64,000 nt of DNA from Streptomyces liliiviolaceus. GTDB taxonomy: Bacteria > Actinomycetota > Actinomycetes > Streptomycetales > Streptomycetaceae. The notes beneath the pieces were generated by a model that searched no databases, was not told the origin of the DNA, and saw only the letters and a list, made by a program, of their open reading frames with translations. Made by a program: the position numbers and the translations under genes. This document shows, in pieces, positions 25,255-34,316 of the stretch (position 1 is its first letter; every line of letters starts with the position of its first letter). The stretch lies in the NCBI RefSeq assembly GCF_018070025.1, contig NZ_JAGPYQ010000001.1, positions 7,192,001-7,256,000 of the forward strand, in the 5' to 3' direction.

Positions 25255-26775
25255 TCAGCTGGAGTGCGTGCAACTGCGGCCGTTCAACGTGAAGTCGACC
25301 GGTGCCGAGTTCCCGTCGCGCCATGACGCGAGGAAGCCCACGGCGAGTGAGCCGCCCGCGGCGACGGACTTGTTGTAGTCGGCGGCGCTCGCCGTCACGC
25401 GGGAGCCCTTCTGGTCGAAGCTGCCGTCCCACATCTGCGTCATCTTCTGGCCGTCGCGGAAGGTCCAGCCGACGCGCCAGGTGTCCAGGGCGTAGTCGGA
25501 CTTCACGGTGACGGTGGCCTGGAACCCGTCCGGCCACTCGCTGACCAGGTCGTACCGGGCGTGGCAGACGGCGGGCTCGCTGGGGTTGGGCACGACGTCG
25601 TCCTCCTCGGCGGAGGAAGAGGAGTCGCCCTGGGCCTCCTTCTCCGACTTCGAGCCCGCACCGGCGCCCTCCCCGGCGCTGGACTTCGGCGTCTTCGGGG
25701 AGACCGTGGACGATGTCGACTCGCCCACCGAACCGGAGCCGGACGGCAGGCCGTCGAACGAGGGCACCTGCTCCCCCACGGGCTGCCGGCCCGCCGACTC
25801 CGCGGCGGTCTCGGTGCCGTCGTCCCCCGAGCCGAAGGGCACCAGGGTCACGACGAGTGCGAGGAGCGAGACGCCGGCGGCCACGGCCAGCAGCCCGGCG
25901 CGTCCGATCCGGGGCCGGCCGCCGCTGTCCTTCATCCAGGCGGCGGCTTCCTCCGTGTCGTCGGCGGCGCTGCGGCTGAGCCCCGACTCGACGGCCCTGC
26001 GCCGCCGTTCGAGGTAGGCGAGGCCGCCCCAGCCGATGACTCCGCCCGCGAGCGCGGACGGCAGGCCGCCCCCGCTGTGCTTGAGACAGGCGGCGGCCTC
26101 CGCGCACTCGACGCAGCGGGCCAGGTGCCGTGACAGGTCGTCCGGCACCTCGGCGGCGGGCGAGCGGGTGACCGCGTCGAGCAGCCGGGCGTAACTGCGG
26201 CACTCCTCGGAGAGCGGGGTGTCGAGGTGGTTGCGGTGGCAGCGGTCGCGGAACACACCGCGCACCTGCTGCAGTTCCTCGGTGACGCCTGCCGGATCGA
26301 GGCCGAGCCGGCGGGCCACCGCGGCCGTCGGCATGGCCTCGACCTCGGTCAGCCACAGGAGCGCGGCGTCCGGTTCCTGCATGTCCCGCAGCCCGCGCAG
26401 GGCGAGTGGCCGGTGCAGGGGCGGGCCGGAGAAGCGTTCGGCCTGCTCGGAGTTGAGCCACAGCCGGAGTTCGGGTACGAGTCGGTCACCGATCCCCTGG
26501 GCCTCCCAGGCGATGGTCGTCTGTCGTACGGCGGTCAGGAGGAGCGGTATGCGGGGCAGCCTGGGCGCGCGCGCCCGGCGTCCGAAGCTTTTGCCGCCGG
26601 TCTCGGCCTCCGCGGCACGCGCTTCACGTATGCCGCGGGAGAAGGCCTCTGAGGCCAGGGGGCGTGCGTCGGCGGAGCCGCCGGTGCAGAGGTCGGCGTA
26701 GGAAAGAACCGCGTCCCAGCACTCCGAGAACAAGGTTGCCTCGGCGGCGTCCTGAGGGGTCGGCAGGTCTGGCAT
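25255..26775 (-). CDS. Sigma-like/zinc-finger membrane protein with outside CBM2 domain
   Basis: Protein of 506 aa with an unusual order. Residues about 10-190 look like sigma-70 regions (LLWLTEVEAMPTAAVARRLG, LDPAGVTEELQQVRGVF). Around 205-225 is an anti-sigma zinc-finger-like segment (HLARCVECAEAAACL). Around 290-310 is a single membrane helix (LLAVAAGVSLLALVVTLVPF). An acidic Ser-rich linker follows. The last 110 residues match a family 2 carbohydrate-binding module: end cysteines (VCHARYDLV, NGRSCTHSS), WPDGFQATVTV, WRVGWTFRDGQ, and SLAVGFLASW. It may link sensing of cellulose or chitin outside to transcription inside. ATG 26775 is used; ATG 26796 is an alternative; neither has a strong site. 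Confidence 0.8.
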   Translation of the reverse strand: MPDLPTPQDAAEATLFSECWDAVLSYADLCTGGSADARPLASEAFSRGIREARAAEAETGGKSFGRRARAPRLPRIPLLLTAVRQTTIAWEAQGIGDRLVPELRLWLNSEQAERFSGPPLHRPLALRGLRDMQEPDAALLWLTEVEAMPTAAVARRLGLDPAGVTEELQQVRGVFRDRCHRNHLDTPLSEECRSYARLLDAVTRSPAAEVPDDLSRHLARCVECAEAAACLKHSGGGLPSALAGGVIGWGGLAYLERRRRAVESGLSRSAADDTEEAAAWMKDSGGRPRIGRAGLLAVAAGVSLLALVVTLVPFGSGDDGTETAAESAGRQPVGEQVPSFDGLPSGSGSVGESTSSTVSPKTPKSSAGEGAGAGSKSEKEAQGDSSSSAEEDDVVPNPSEPAVCHARYDLVSEWPDGFQATVTVKSDYALDTWRVGWTFRDGQKMTQMWDGSFDQKGSRVTASAADYNKSVAAGGSLAVGFLASWRDGNSAPVDFTLNGRSCTHSS

Positions 26776-26818
26776 GGGTGGGGGTTTCACCTGCATCCAG
26801 AAGGGGGCTCAAGTGGGG

Positions 26819-26847
26819 TCAACTCACCCGTTTAATACGGGAGTTGA
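26819..26847. promoter_or_regulatory. Inverted repeat in front of the sigma/CBM2 gene
   Basis: TCAACTC (26819-26825) pairs with GAGTTGA (26841-26847), enclosing CCGT/ACGG (28-31 with 37-40) and the loop TTAAT. It is AT-richer than its surroundings and sits 44 bases before the ATG at 26775. It could be an operator or a 5'-leader stem. Confidence 0.45.
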
Positions 26848-27019
26848 AGGGGACGTCTCGCGAAGGGCAGAGTTTTTCACGGTTCCTGCACAACTGACAA
26901 GCGGCACCGCCAAATCCGGTTACCGCCGGTCGCGCGCCCCACCAGGCCCGTAGGCCTCGGACGTACGTCCCCCTCAGCCCCTCGCTCCGCCCTTCGCCCC
27001 CTGTCGGCCGCCCCGCCCC

Positions 27020-28375
27020 TCAGGCCACGGGCACCTCGTCCGTGCCCGCTTCCCTCTCCTTGCCCACCGGCGCGTTCGCCGGGAGGCTGTCCATGAAGGA
27101 GCTGACCGAGAACACCGCGTTGCCCGGTCCGGGCGGGCCGTATCCGGGCGGCGAGGAGAGCCCGAAGTCGTCCATCGTCGACCGGTAGGCCTCCAGCAGC
27201 CGGATGTGGTACTCCAGCGGCGCGCCGTTCGGATTGGCCTTGCCCAGCGGTGTCGTCGGCTCCGGGCACCAGGTGGTGAAGCGGGGCGTGATGCCCTGCG
27301 ACATGAAGAACCGCAGCCCCTCCGTCGTGGACGCGATCGCCTCGTCGACCGTCTTGAACCCGAAGGGCTCGGCCATCTCCACGCCCGCGACGAAGTTGGG
27401 GATGACATTGCGCGCGCCGAAGACCTCCGCGGAGTCGAGGATGCGCTTGTGCCACTCGTCGCGGCCGACGTAGCGCTCCTTGCCCGGGCAGTACATCTTG
27501 AACAGGTACTCGTCCCACACCTCGTAGTTGGGGTGGTAGATCTGCACGCCGTAGTCCTTGAACCGCTGCACGTCGTCGCGGGGCAGCGCCTGGGCGACGA
27601 CCTTGCCGATCCACCGCCCGGGGAAGTGCTCCTCGATGGCCTTGGCGTACATGCCGTAGAAGTCGGCCTCGTCGCGGCCCTGCAGCTTGGAGGTGATCGC
27701 GCCGCCGGTCAGCGTGTACGCGGTGGACGTCTTCGCCGTGTCGTACCGGTCGATGATCTCCAGCGCCTCAAGGACCTCGTCGACGTCCTTCACCCCGGTG
27801 TACGGGCGGCCCGCCGCCTTCTGCTGGCGCCAGTTGTGGTTGATGTCGCAGTACTGGCACTCCTCCTTGGCGCCGAAGTACTGGCAGACGCGGAAGACCG
27901 TCAGATAGATCAGGTAGCCCCACTGGATCGTCGGGGCCACCTCCATGACGGACTTCCCGTTGGAGAGCTTGTGCCGGTAGTACTCCGGCATCGGCGGCAC
28001 CCCGACGTCCGAGATCCGCTTCCCGTCGAGGTACAGCCCGAGCATGCCGTCGGGGCCGGCGGCGACGCGGTAGGGCGAGGACGGGTTCACGCGGACGGAC
28101 ACGACGGTGCGGCGCAGGTCGTACGGGCCGCCGGTGAGGATGATCTCCTCAGGCGGGCGGCGCAGGGCGGCTTCGCCCAGCTCGGGAAGGGTGCCGTGGT
28201 CGAAGGAGAAGATGAAGTAGGACTTCGGTTTGACGTCCCCGCCCTCGTTGTCGCTGAGCGCGGAGTCGTCGAAGGCCACGCCTCCGCGGAGCAGGTCTTC
28301 CTTGAAGACCGCCTCTCGCGGTACGTGCGGGAACCTTTCCATCAGATCCTCGACCAGCGCGGTTCGGCTGCCCAT
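27020..28375 (-). CDS. Radical SAM family protein with CX8CX2C motif
   Basis: Protein of 451 aa. The only Cys cluster is CQYFGAKEECQYCDIN (around residue 165), spaced C-x8-C-x2-C instead of the classic C-x3-C-x2-C. It sits at the expected place after the first beta strand (TIQWGYLIYLTVFRVC). Later parts fit a TIM-barrel radical SAM enzyme: TLTGGAITSK (a GGE-like SAM-binding strand), VVAQALPRDDVQRFKDYGVQ, IPNFVAGVEMAEPFG, and GITPRFTTWCPEPTTPLG. The substrate is unknown. A methyltransferase or C-C bond-forming reaction cannot be predicted. The gene diverges from aldO across a region with an inverted GC-rich repeat. Confidence 0.8.
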   Translation of the reverse strand: MGSRTALVEDLMERFPHVPREAVFKEDLLRGGVAFDDSALSDNEGGDVKPKSYFIFSFDHGTLPELGEAALRRPPEEIILTGGPYDLRRTVVSVRVNPSSPYRVAAGPDGMLGLYLDGKRISDVGVPPMPEYYRHKLSNGKSVMEVAPTIQWGYLIYLTVFRVCQYFGAKEECQYCDINHNWRQQKAAGRPYTGVKDVDEVLEALEIIDRYDTAKTSTAYTLTGGAITSKLQGRDEADFYGMYAKAIEEHFPGRWIGKVVAQALPRDDVQRFKDYGVQIYHPNYEVWDEYLFKMYCPGKERYVGRDEWHKRILDSAEVFGARNVIPNFVAGVEMAEPFGFKTVDEAIASTTEGLRFFMSQGITPRFTTWCPEPTTPLGKANPNGAPLEYHIRLLEAYRSTMDDFGLSSPPGYGPPGPGNAVFSVSSFMDSLPANAPVGKEREAGTDEVPVA

Positions 28376-28480
28376 CCCGTCCTCCTCGCGTGCGGTGTTC
28401 GACTCCTCACGGTATGCCCCGCCTCCGGGGCCGCCTGTGCCGGGGCCCCTGAAGGGCGGGGCTGCGCCCCGGGGCCCTTT

Positions 28481-28607
28481 CGTCTGCGGGCCGGTGGGGG
28501 CTGGCCGCGCAGTTCCCCGCGCCCCTGAAAAACGGGGCTGCGCCCCTGCCTTTCATCTTTTGGGGGCGCGGGGAACTGCGCGGGTGACCCCCACCGGCCC
28601 GCAGACG
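28481..28607. repeat. Dispersed GC-rich repeat, inverted pair D and E
   Basis: Copy D (28481-28530, plus) and copy E (28562-28607, minus) face each other across about 32 bases. The arms CGTCTGCGGGCCGGTGGGGG and its complement pair over about 45 bases with few mismatches. They lie between the divergent radical SAM and aldO genes, so this pair is in a promoter region rather than at gene ends. Confidence 0.8.
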
Positions 28608-28660
28608 ACATCGCAGGTCACGGAGAGGTAGGTTCCAGGGAGGACTTTTGGGAAGGGTGA

Positions 28661-29908
<1,248 letters not shown>

Positions 29909-30119
29909 GCCCCTGGCCATAAGTGGGTTGGCCGTGAGCGGTCTGGCCGTGAGCGGCGCGGTGCCGCTCCCGCAGCGAAGTGTCCCGTTTGCCTCCTGTT
30001 CACCTTCACGTCCCCCTTAAGACTCCTGAAATCAACCCGTGATTCTCATGGGCTCCTCATTCGCCGTTGGTTGCGTGTGCCAGGCCGGTCGGTCCGCAAC
30101 GTACGAATGAGGGAGGCGC

Positions 30120-31028
30120 ATGGTGTTCCTGTCGAAGGCTTCCGCCGCGCAGGAGAGGGACCAGGAGAGCGAAGACCCGTTGCACGTGGCCAGTCGGCTG
30201 CACGCGTTCAACCGGTTCGAGCTGAAGTATCTGGTCCCGGTCGACCAGGCGGCGGAGATCCGCGACGAGCTGGCCGAGCGGATGGACCGCGATCTGCACA
30301 GCCCGATCGGCGGGTACGGCGTGTGGAGCCTCTACTACGACACCCCGCAGCTCCGCTTCTACTGGGAGAAGATCGAGGGCCTGAAGTTCCGGCGCAAGCT
30401 GCGCATCCGGCACTACGGCGATCTCGACGGGGTCACCGACGAGGCGCCGGTCTGCGTGGAGATCAAGCAGCGCGTCAACCGGGTCACGCAGAAGCGCCGC
30501 ATCACCCTTCCCTACGGCGTGGCACGGCGGCTGTGCGACGGCCGGGAGACGGTGGAGCACTCGCCGCGGGAGAGCGCCTTCGTCCAGGAGGTCCTCGACC
30601 TGGTCGTACGGCTCGACCTGAAGCCCACCGCGATCACCGGCTACCAGCGTGAGGCCCTGGTCGGGCGGAACGCCGACACCGGACTGCGCGTCACCTTCGA
30701 CCGCCGCATCCGCGGCCGGGACCGCGACTTCCACTTCGGCGTCCCGACCCCGGAGAACCGGTTCACGATCCCGCCGCACATGTCGGTCATGGAGATCAAG
30801 GTCAACGAGCGCACCCCCCACTGGATCACCGACCTGGCCGCCCGGCGCAACCTCAACCTCGTACGCATCTCGAAGTACGTGCAGTCCGTCGAGGCGTTCG
30901 GGCTGGCCCCGCGGTCGGTCTTCCACGTCAACGAGGCGGACTACCCCCCGCCCACCCCCACCGAAGAACAGCCGCTGGAGCAGCGGCCGGCGCAGCCCGA
31001 TGCGTCGTTGAAGGCAGGAGCACTGTGA
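30120..31028 (+). CDS. VTC-domain (polyphosphate polymerase-like) protein
   Basis: Protein of 302 aa with a VTC tunnel domain. FNRFELKYLVPVDQAAEI and YYDTPQLRFYWEKIEG start the fold. Basic strands of the tunnel follow (FRRKLRIRHYG, CVEIKQRVNRVTQKRRI), as do VTFDRRIRGRDRDF and the glutamate strand SVMEIKVNERTPHW. Such domains polymerise phosphate in yeast VTC; bacterial versions next to CotH genes are uncharacterised. GGGAGG precedes the ATG. The last codon overlaps the DUF4956 start by four bases, so the genes are coupled. Confidence 0.88.
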   Translation: MVFLSKASAAQERDQESEDPLHVASRLHAFNRFELKYLVPVDQAAEIRDELAERMDRDLHSPIGGYGVWSLYYDTPQLRFYWEKIEGLKFRRKLRIRHYGDLDGVTDEAPVCVEIKQRVNRVTQKRRITLPYGVARRLCDGRETVEHSPRESAFVQEVLDLVVRLDLKPTAITGYQREALVGRNADTGLRVTFDRRIRGRDRDFHFGVPTPENRFTIPPHMSVMEIKVNERTPHWITDLAARRNLNLVRISKYVQSVEAFGLAPRSVFHVNEADYPPPTPTEEQPLEQRPAQPDASLKAGAL

Positions 31029-31702
31029 ACTTCGAACTGCAGGAACTCAGCGGCACGTTCAGCGTGGCCGACGTCGTGGCGGCGATGGCGCTGTCCTTCG
31101 TCCTGTCCACGCTGATCGGCTACGTGTACCGGTACACGCACCGCAATGTCTCCTACAGCCAGTCCTACGTACAGACCCTGGTCATCGTGGGCATGATCGT
31201 CGCCCTGATCATGCTGGTCGTCGGCTCGAACCTGGCCCGCGCGTTCTCCCTGGTCGGCGCCCTGTCCGTGGTCCGCTTCCGCAACGCGGTCAAGGAGACC
31301 AGGGACGTCGGCTTCATCTTCCTCGCCATGGCCATCGGCATGGCCTGCGGCGCCCGCTTCTACACCCTGGCCGCGGTCGGCGCCGTCGTGATCTGCACCG
31401 TCATCCTGGTGATGTTCAAGTTCAACTGGTTCGCGCTGAACGTGCAGCGGCAGGTCGTCAAGGTCCAGGTCCCGGCCGGTGAGGACTACACCCCGCAGAT
31501 CCGTGACGTGCTGATCAAGTACACCAGCGAGTTCGAGCTGGTCAGCACGGAGACGATCCGCGGCGGCGCGCTGAGCGAGATCTTCTACACCGTCCGGCTG
31601 AAGAAGGGCGCCGAGCCCGGCGACCTGGTCGCCGCCCTCCAGGAGCGTACGTCCGGCCAGCGGGTCACCGTACTGACCGGCTACGACACGACGGACCTGT
31701 GA
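31025..31702 (+). CDS. DUF4956 membrane protein
   Basis: Membrane protein of 225 aa with about four hydrophobic segments in its first half (residues 12-33, 52-72, 98-115, 118-138). It then has a soluble C-terminal domain (VKVQVPAGEDYTPQIRDVLI, VSTETIRGGALSEIFYTV). SLVGALSVVRFRNAVKETRD is the family signature. It starts with GTG inside the stop of the VTC gene and its stop overlaps the CotH start (TGATG). DUF4956 genes regularly accompany VTC and CotH, suggesting one membrane-associated machine. Confidence 0.88.
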   Translation: MNFELQELSGTFSVADVVAAMALSFVLSTLIGYVYRYTHRNVSYSQSYVQTLVIVGMIVALIMLVVGSNLARAFSLVGALSVVRFRNAVKETRDVGFIFLAMAIGMACGARFYTLAAVGAVVICTVILVMFKFNWFALNVQRQVVKVQVPAGEDYTPQIRDVLIKYTSEFELVSTETIRGGALSEIFYTVRLKKGAEPGDLVAALQERTSGQRVTVLTGYDTTDL

Positions 31703-33348
31703 TGAGCGGCGAGACCAGCCTGCGGCGCGAGCGGCGGTTGAAGGACCGGGTGCCCGTACGGCTGCGCCATCACTGGAAGCCGGCCGCCGCGCTGGGCGTC
31801 GGGCTCGCCACCATGGTCTGTTTTTTCGGCGACGCACGGATCTCCCCGTACGTCACCTCGTCCTCGCGGGTCGAGGCCGACGCGATCACCGACGACGTAC
31901 GGGGCACGGTGGACCTGTACGACACGACGGTGCCGCACTCGCTCCAACTCACCTATCAGCAGACCGACTTCACCAAGATGATGAAGGAGTTCGAGGAGGA
32001 CGGCACCAAGGACTACATCGAGGCCGACCTCGTGATCGACGGCGTCTACCTCAACGACGTCGGGATCCGTCTCAAGGGCAACTCCACCCTGTCGTCCCTG
32101 CGCGGCAACAGTGGGAACAGGGGCGGGCCCGGTGGCGGCCGGGACCTGCCCGATGCCGCGCAGGGCGCCGGTGGCCGGGACCGTGGCCAGGACCAACAGG
32201 CGGGCGGCGGTCCCGGCGCAACCGGGGGCGGAGACGGTGGCGGTGGCGGTGGCGGTGGCGGTGGCATGGTGCAGTTCGACCTCTCCGCGAAGAAGCCCGA
32301 GGAACTGCCCCTGCTCGTCAAGATCGACGAGTACGTCGAGGGGCGGGCCTACCAGGGCGAGCGCGAGATCTCGCTGCGTCCCGGCAGCAACGGCCAGGTC
32401 CCACTGAACGAGGCACTGTCGCTGTCGCTGACCGACAGCAGCGGGCAGAAGGCCGAGCGGTACGCCTTCACCGAGCTGAAGGTGAACAACCGGCCCGCCG
32501 CCACCCGCCTCATGGTCGAGGCACCCGACACCGACTACGCCGACGACATCGCCGACGGCAACGGAGTGCTCTACAAGGCCCGGGCGGGCAGCAGCTTCGA
32601 CTACGTCGGCGACGACCCCAGCGAGTACGAGAGCTCCTTCAAGCAGCTCAACAAGAAGGGCAGCCAGGATCTCGAACCGGTGATGAAGCTCATCAAGTGG
32701 GTCGACGGCGCCTCGGACGAGGAGTTCGCCCGCGACCTCGGCACGTACGTCGACGTCGACTCGCTGGCCGAGTACGTCGCCTCGCAGAACCTGCTGCTGA
32801 ACTTCGACGACATGGCCGGGCCGGGCAAGAACTACCTGCTCCGGTACGACCTGGACAGCAAGAAGTTCTCCGTCCTCGGCTGGGACTACAACCTCACCTT
32901 CAGCGGCGACGCGGCATCCGGGCCGGACGACTCGATCAGCATGGGCGGTGGCGGCATGCCGGGCGGCACCGCGCCGTCCGGCGCACCGGAAGGGATGCCT
33001 GAGGGGATGCCTGAGGGGATGCCTGAGGGGATGCCCGGTCAGGAGGACGGCGCGGGGAACGGTGGGGCCGGCGACGGCGGCCGGGGCGGCGGCATGTCGG
33101 GACACGTCCTGAAGACCAAGTTCCTGGACTCCGACGCCTTCGACGCCGTCTACAAGAAGACGTACCGGGAGCTGTACGAGAAGTTCTTCGGCTCGGGTAC
33201 GGCGGCGAAGGAGCTGAAGGTCATCGCGGAACAGGCACGTTCCGCAGGAGCCGACTCCAAGGAGCTGGACACCGCCGTGGCCGAGCTCACGACGACCGTC
33301 ACCGACCGCACCGAGGCCCTGGCCGAGGACAAGGCGGTGACCGGCTGA
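31702..33348 (+). CDS. CotH-like kinase family protein
   Basis: Protein of 548 aa with one N-terminal membrane anchor (residues 28-45), the rest outside. The CotH kinase-like domain includes VHSLQLTY-like start TVPHSLQLTYQQTDF, IRLKGNSTL, PLLVKIDEYVEGRAYQGERE, the catalytic-type VASQNLLLNFDDMAGPGKNY and FSVLGWDYNLTFSG. CotH proteins phosphorylate spore-coat or surface proteins. Two low-complexity inserts interrupt it: a Gly run (32230-32268) and four tandem 12-base repeats giving PEGM units (32990-33037). Third gene of the VTC / DUF4956 / CotH operon, followed by a strong hairpin. Confidence 0.87.
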   Translation: MSGETSLRRERRLKDRVPVRLRHHWKPAAALGVGLATMVCFFGDARISPYVTSSSRVEADAITDDVRGTVDLYDTTVPHSLQLTYQQTDFTKMMKEFEEDGTKDYIEADLVIDGVYLNDVGIRLKGNSTLSSLRGNSGNRGGPGGGRDLPDAAQGAGGRDRGQDQQAGGGPGATGGGDGGGGGGGGGGMVQFDLSAKKPEELPLLVKIDEYVEGRAYQGEREISLRPGSNGQVPLNEALSLSLTDSSGQKAERYAFTELKVNNRPAATRLMVEAPDTDYADDIADGNGVLYKARAGSSFDYVGDDPSEYESSFKQLNKKGSQDLEPVMKLIKWVDGASDEEFARDLGTYVDVDSLAEYVASQNLLLNFDDMAGPGKNYLLRYDLDSKKFSVLGWDYNLTFSGDAASGPDDSISMGGGGMPGGTAPSGAPEGMPEGMPEGMPEGMPGQEDGAGNGGAGDGGRGGGMSGHVLKTKFLDSDAFDAVYKKTYRELYEKFFGSGTAAKELKVIAEQARSAGADSKELDTAVAELTTTVTDRTEALAEDKAVTG

Positions 33349-33389
33349 GAACCGGCTGAGAACTCCGGTTCGCGTCCGGCCCGAGAACC

Positions 33390-33438
33390 CCGGCATCCCG
33401 GGCCGCCCTTTCCCCGAGGGCGCCGCCCGGGGTGCCGG
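33390..33438. terminator. Terminator after the CotH operon
   Basis: CCGGCATCCCGGG (33390-33402) pairs with CCCGGGGTGCCGG (33426-33438) over 13 bp with one G-U pair. A second small stem, GCCCT (33405-33409) with AGGGC (33417-33421), nests inside. It lies 42 bases after the CotH stop. Confidence 0.7.
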
Positions 33439-33563
33439 TCCGGCCTTGCCCGGCAGCCACCGGAATCCTTCCGGACGCCACAGGTTTCCCGTCTACCATC
33501 GCGCCGCACGTCCAGGACCCGCCTCGCCGCGGCTCCGCCCGCCCGTGACCCGAGGTGCCGACC

Positions 33564-34316
33564 GTGATCGACCAGCCCAGCCTCACGCGTACGCCCGCCG
33601 CCGGGCACACCGTCCTGGTCGTGGAGGACGACGCCAGCATCCGTACCCTGCTCACCTCCGCGCTCAGCGCGGCGGGGTACGCCGTGGCGAGCGCGGCCAG
33701 CGGGCAGGAGGCCATGTTCCAGGCCGGCAGCCGGCGGCCCGGTCTGATCGTTCTCGATGTGATGCTGCCCGACACCGACGGCTTCCAGCTCACGCGTGAT
33801 CTGCGCGCCCAGGGCGTGTACACGCCGGTGCTGTTCCTGACCGCCCGGACCGGCGTCGAGGACCGCATCATCGGCCTCAGCTCCGGCGGCGACGACTACG
33901 TCACCAAGCCCTTCCACATCCAGGAGGTGCTGCTGCGGGTGCGCGCCATCCTGCGCCGCAGCAACGCCCCCGCCTCCACCACCGGCACCCAGCCGCCCCT
34001 GCGCTACGCCGATCTCAGCCTGGACGAGAACACGCGGGAAGTGAGACGCGCCGACCGGCTGCTCAAGCTCTCGCCGACCGAGTTCCGGCTCCTGGCCTGT
34101 CTGCTGGCGCATCCCGAGCGCGTCCTGGAGAAGCCGGAGATCCTTCAGCAGGTCTGGCGCTACGACTTCTCCGGCGACACCCGGATCGTCGACACCTACG
34201 TCAAGAATCTGCGCCGCAAGATCGACCGCGACGCGCCACCGCTGATCCACACGGTGCGCGGGGTCGGCTACTGCCTGCGGCTGCCGCGCGACGAGCCGAA
34301 CCCGGCCGCGCGATGA
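33564..34316 (+). CDS. OmpR-family response regulator
   Basis: Two-component regulator of 250 aa. The receiver domain has acidic pocket EDD (VLVVEDDASI), phospho-acceptor Asp in LIVLDVMLPDTDG (around residue 55) and Lys in YVTKPFHIQE. A winged-helix domain of the OmpR/PhoB type forms the C-terminus (LSPTEFRLLACLLAHPERVL, VDTYVKNLRRKID, HTVRGVGYCLR). The GTG at 33564 has GAGG eight bases upstream. Its stop overlaps the kinase start (ATGA), so the pair is co-translated. Signal and targets are unknown; the CotH operon directly upstream is a candidate. Confidence 0.92.
   Translation: MIDQPSLTRTPAAGHTVLVVEDDASIRTLLTSALSAAGYAVASAASGQEAMFQAGSRRPGLIVLDVMLPDTDGFQLTRDLRAQGVYTPVLFLTARTGVEDRIIGLSSGGDDYVTKPFHIQEVLLRVRAILRRSNAPASTTGTQPPLRYADLSLDENTREVRRADRLLKLSPTEFRLLACLLAHPERVLEKPEILQQVWRYDFSGDTRIVDTYVKNLRRKIDRDAPPLIHTVRGVGYCLRLPRDEPNPAAR

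Noticed and set aside
29930..29961. Direct repeat GGCCGTGAGCGG after aldO
   Set aside because: Two short copies; cannot be told from simple duplication.
31681..33396. 571-codon minus frame opposite CotH
   Set aside because: Shadow of the CotH coding strand, no start signal.
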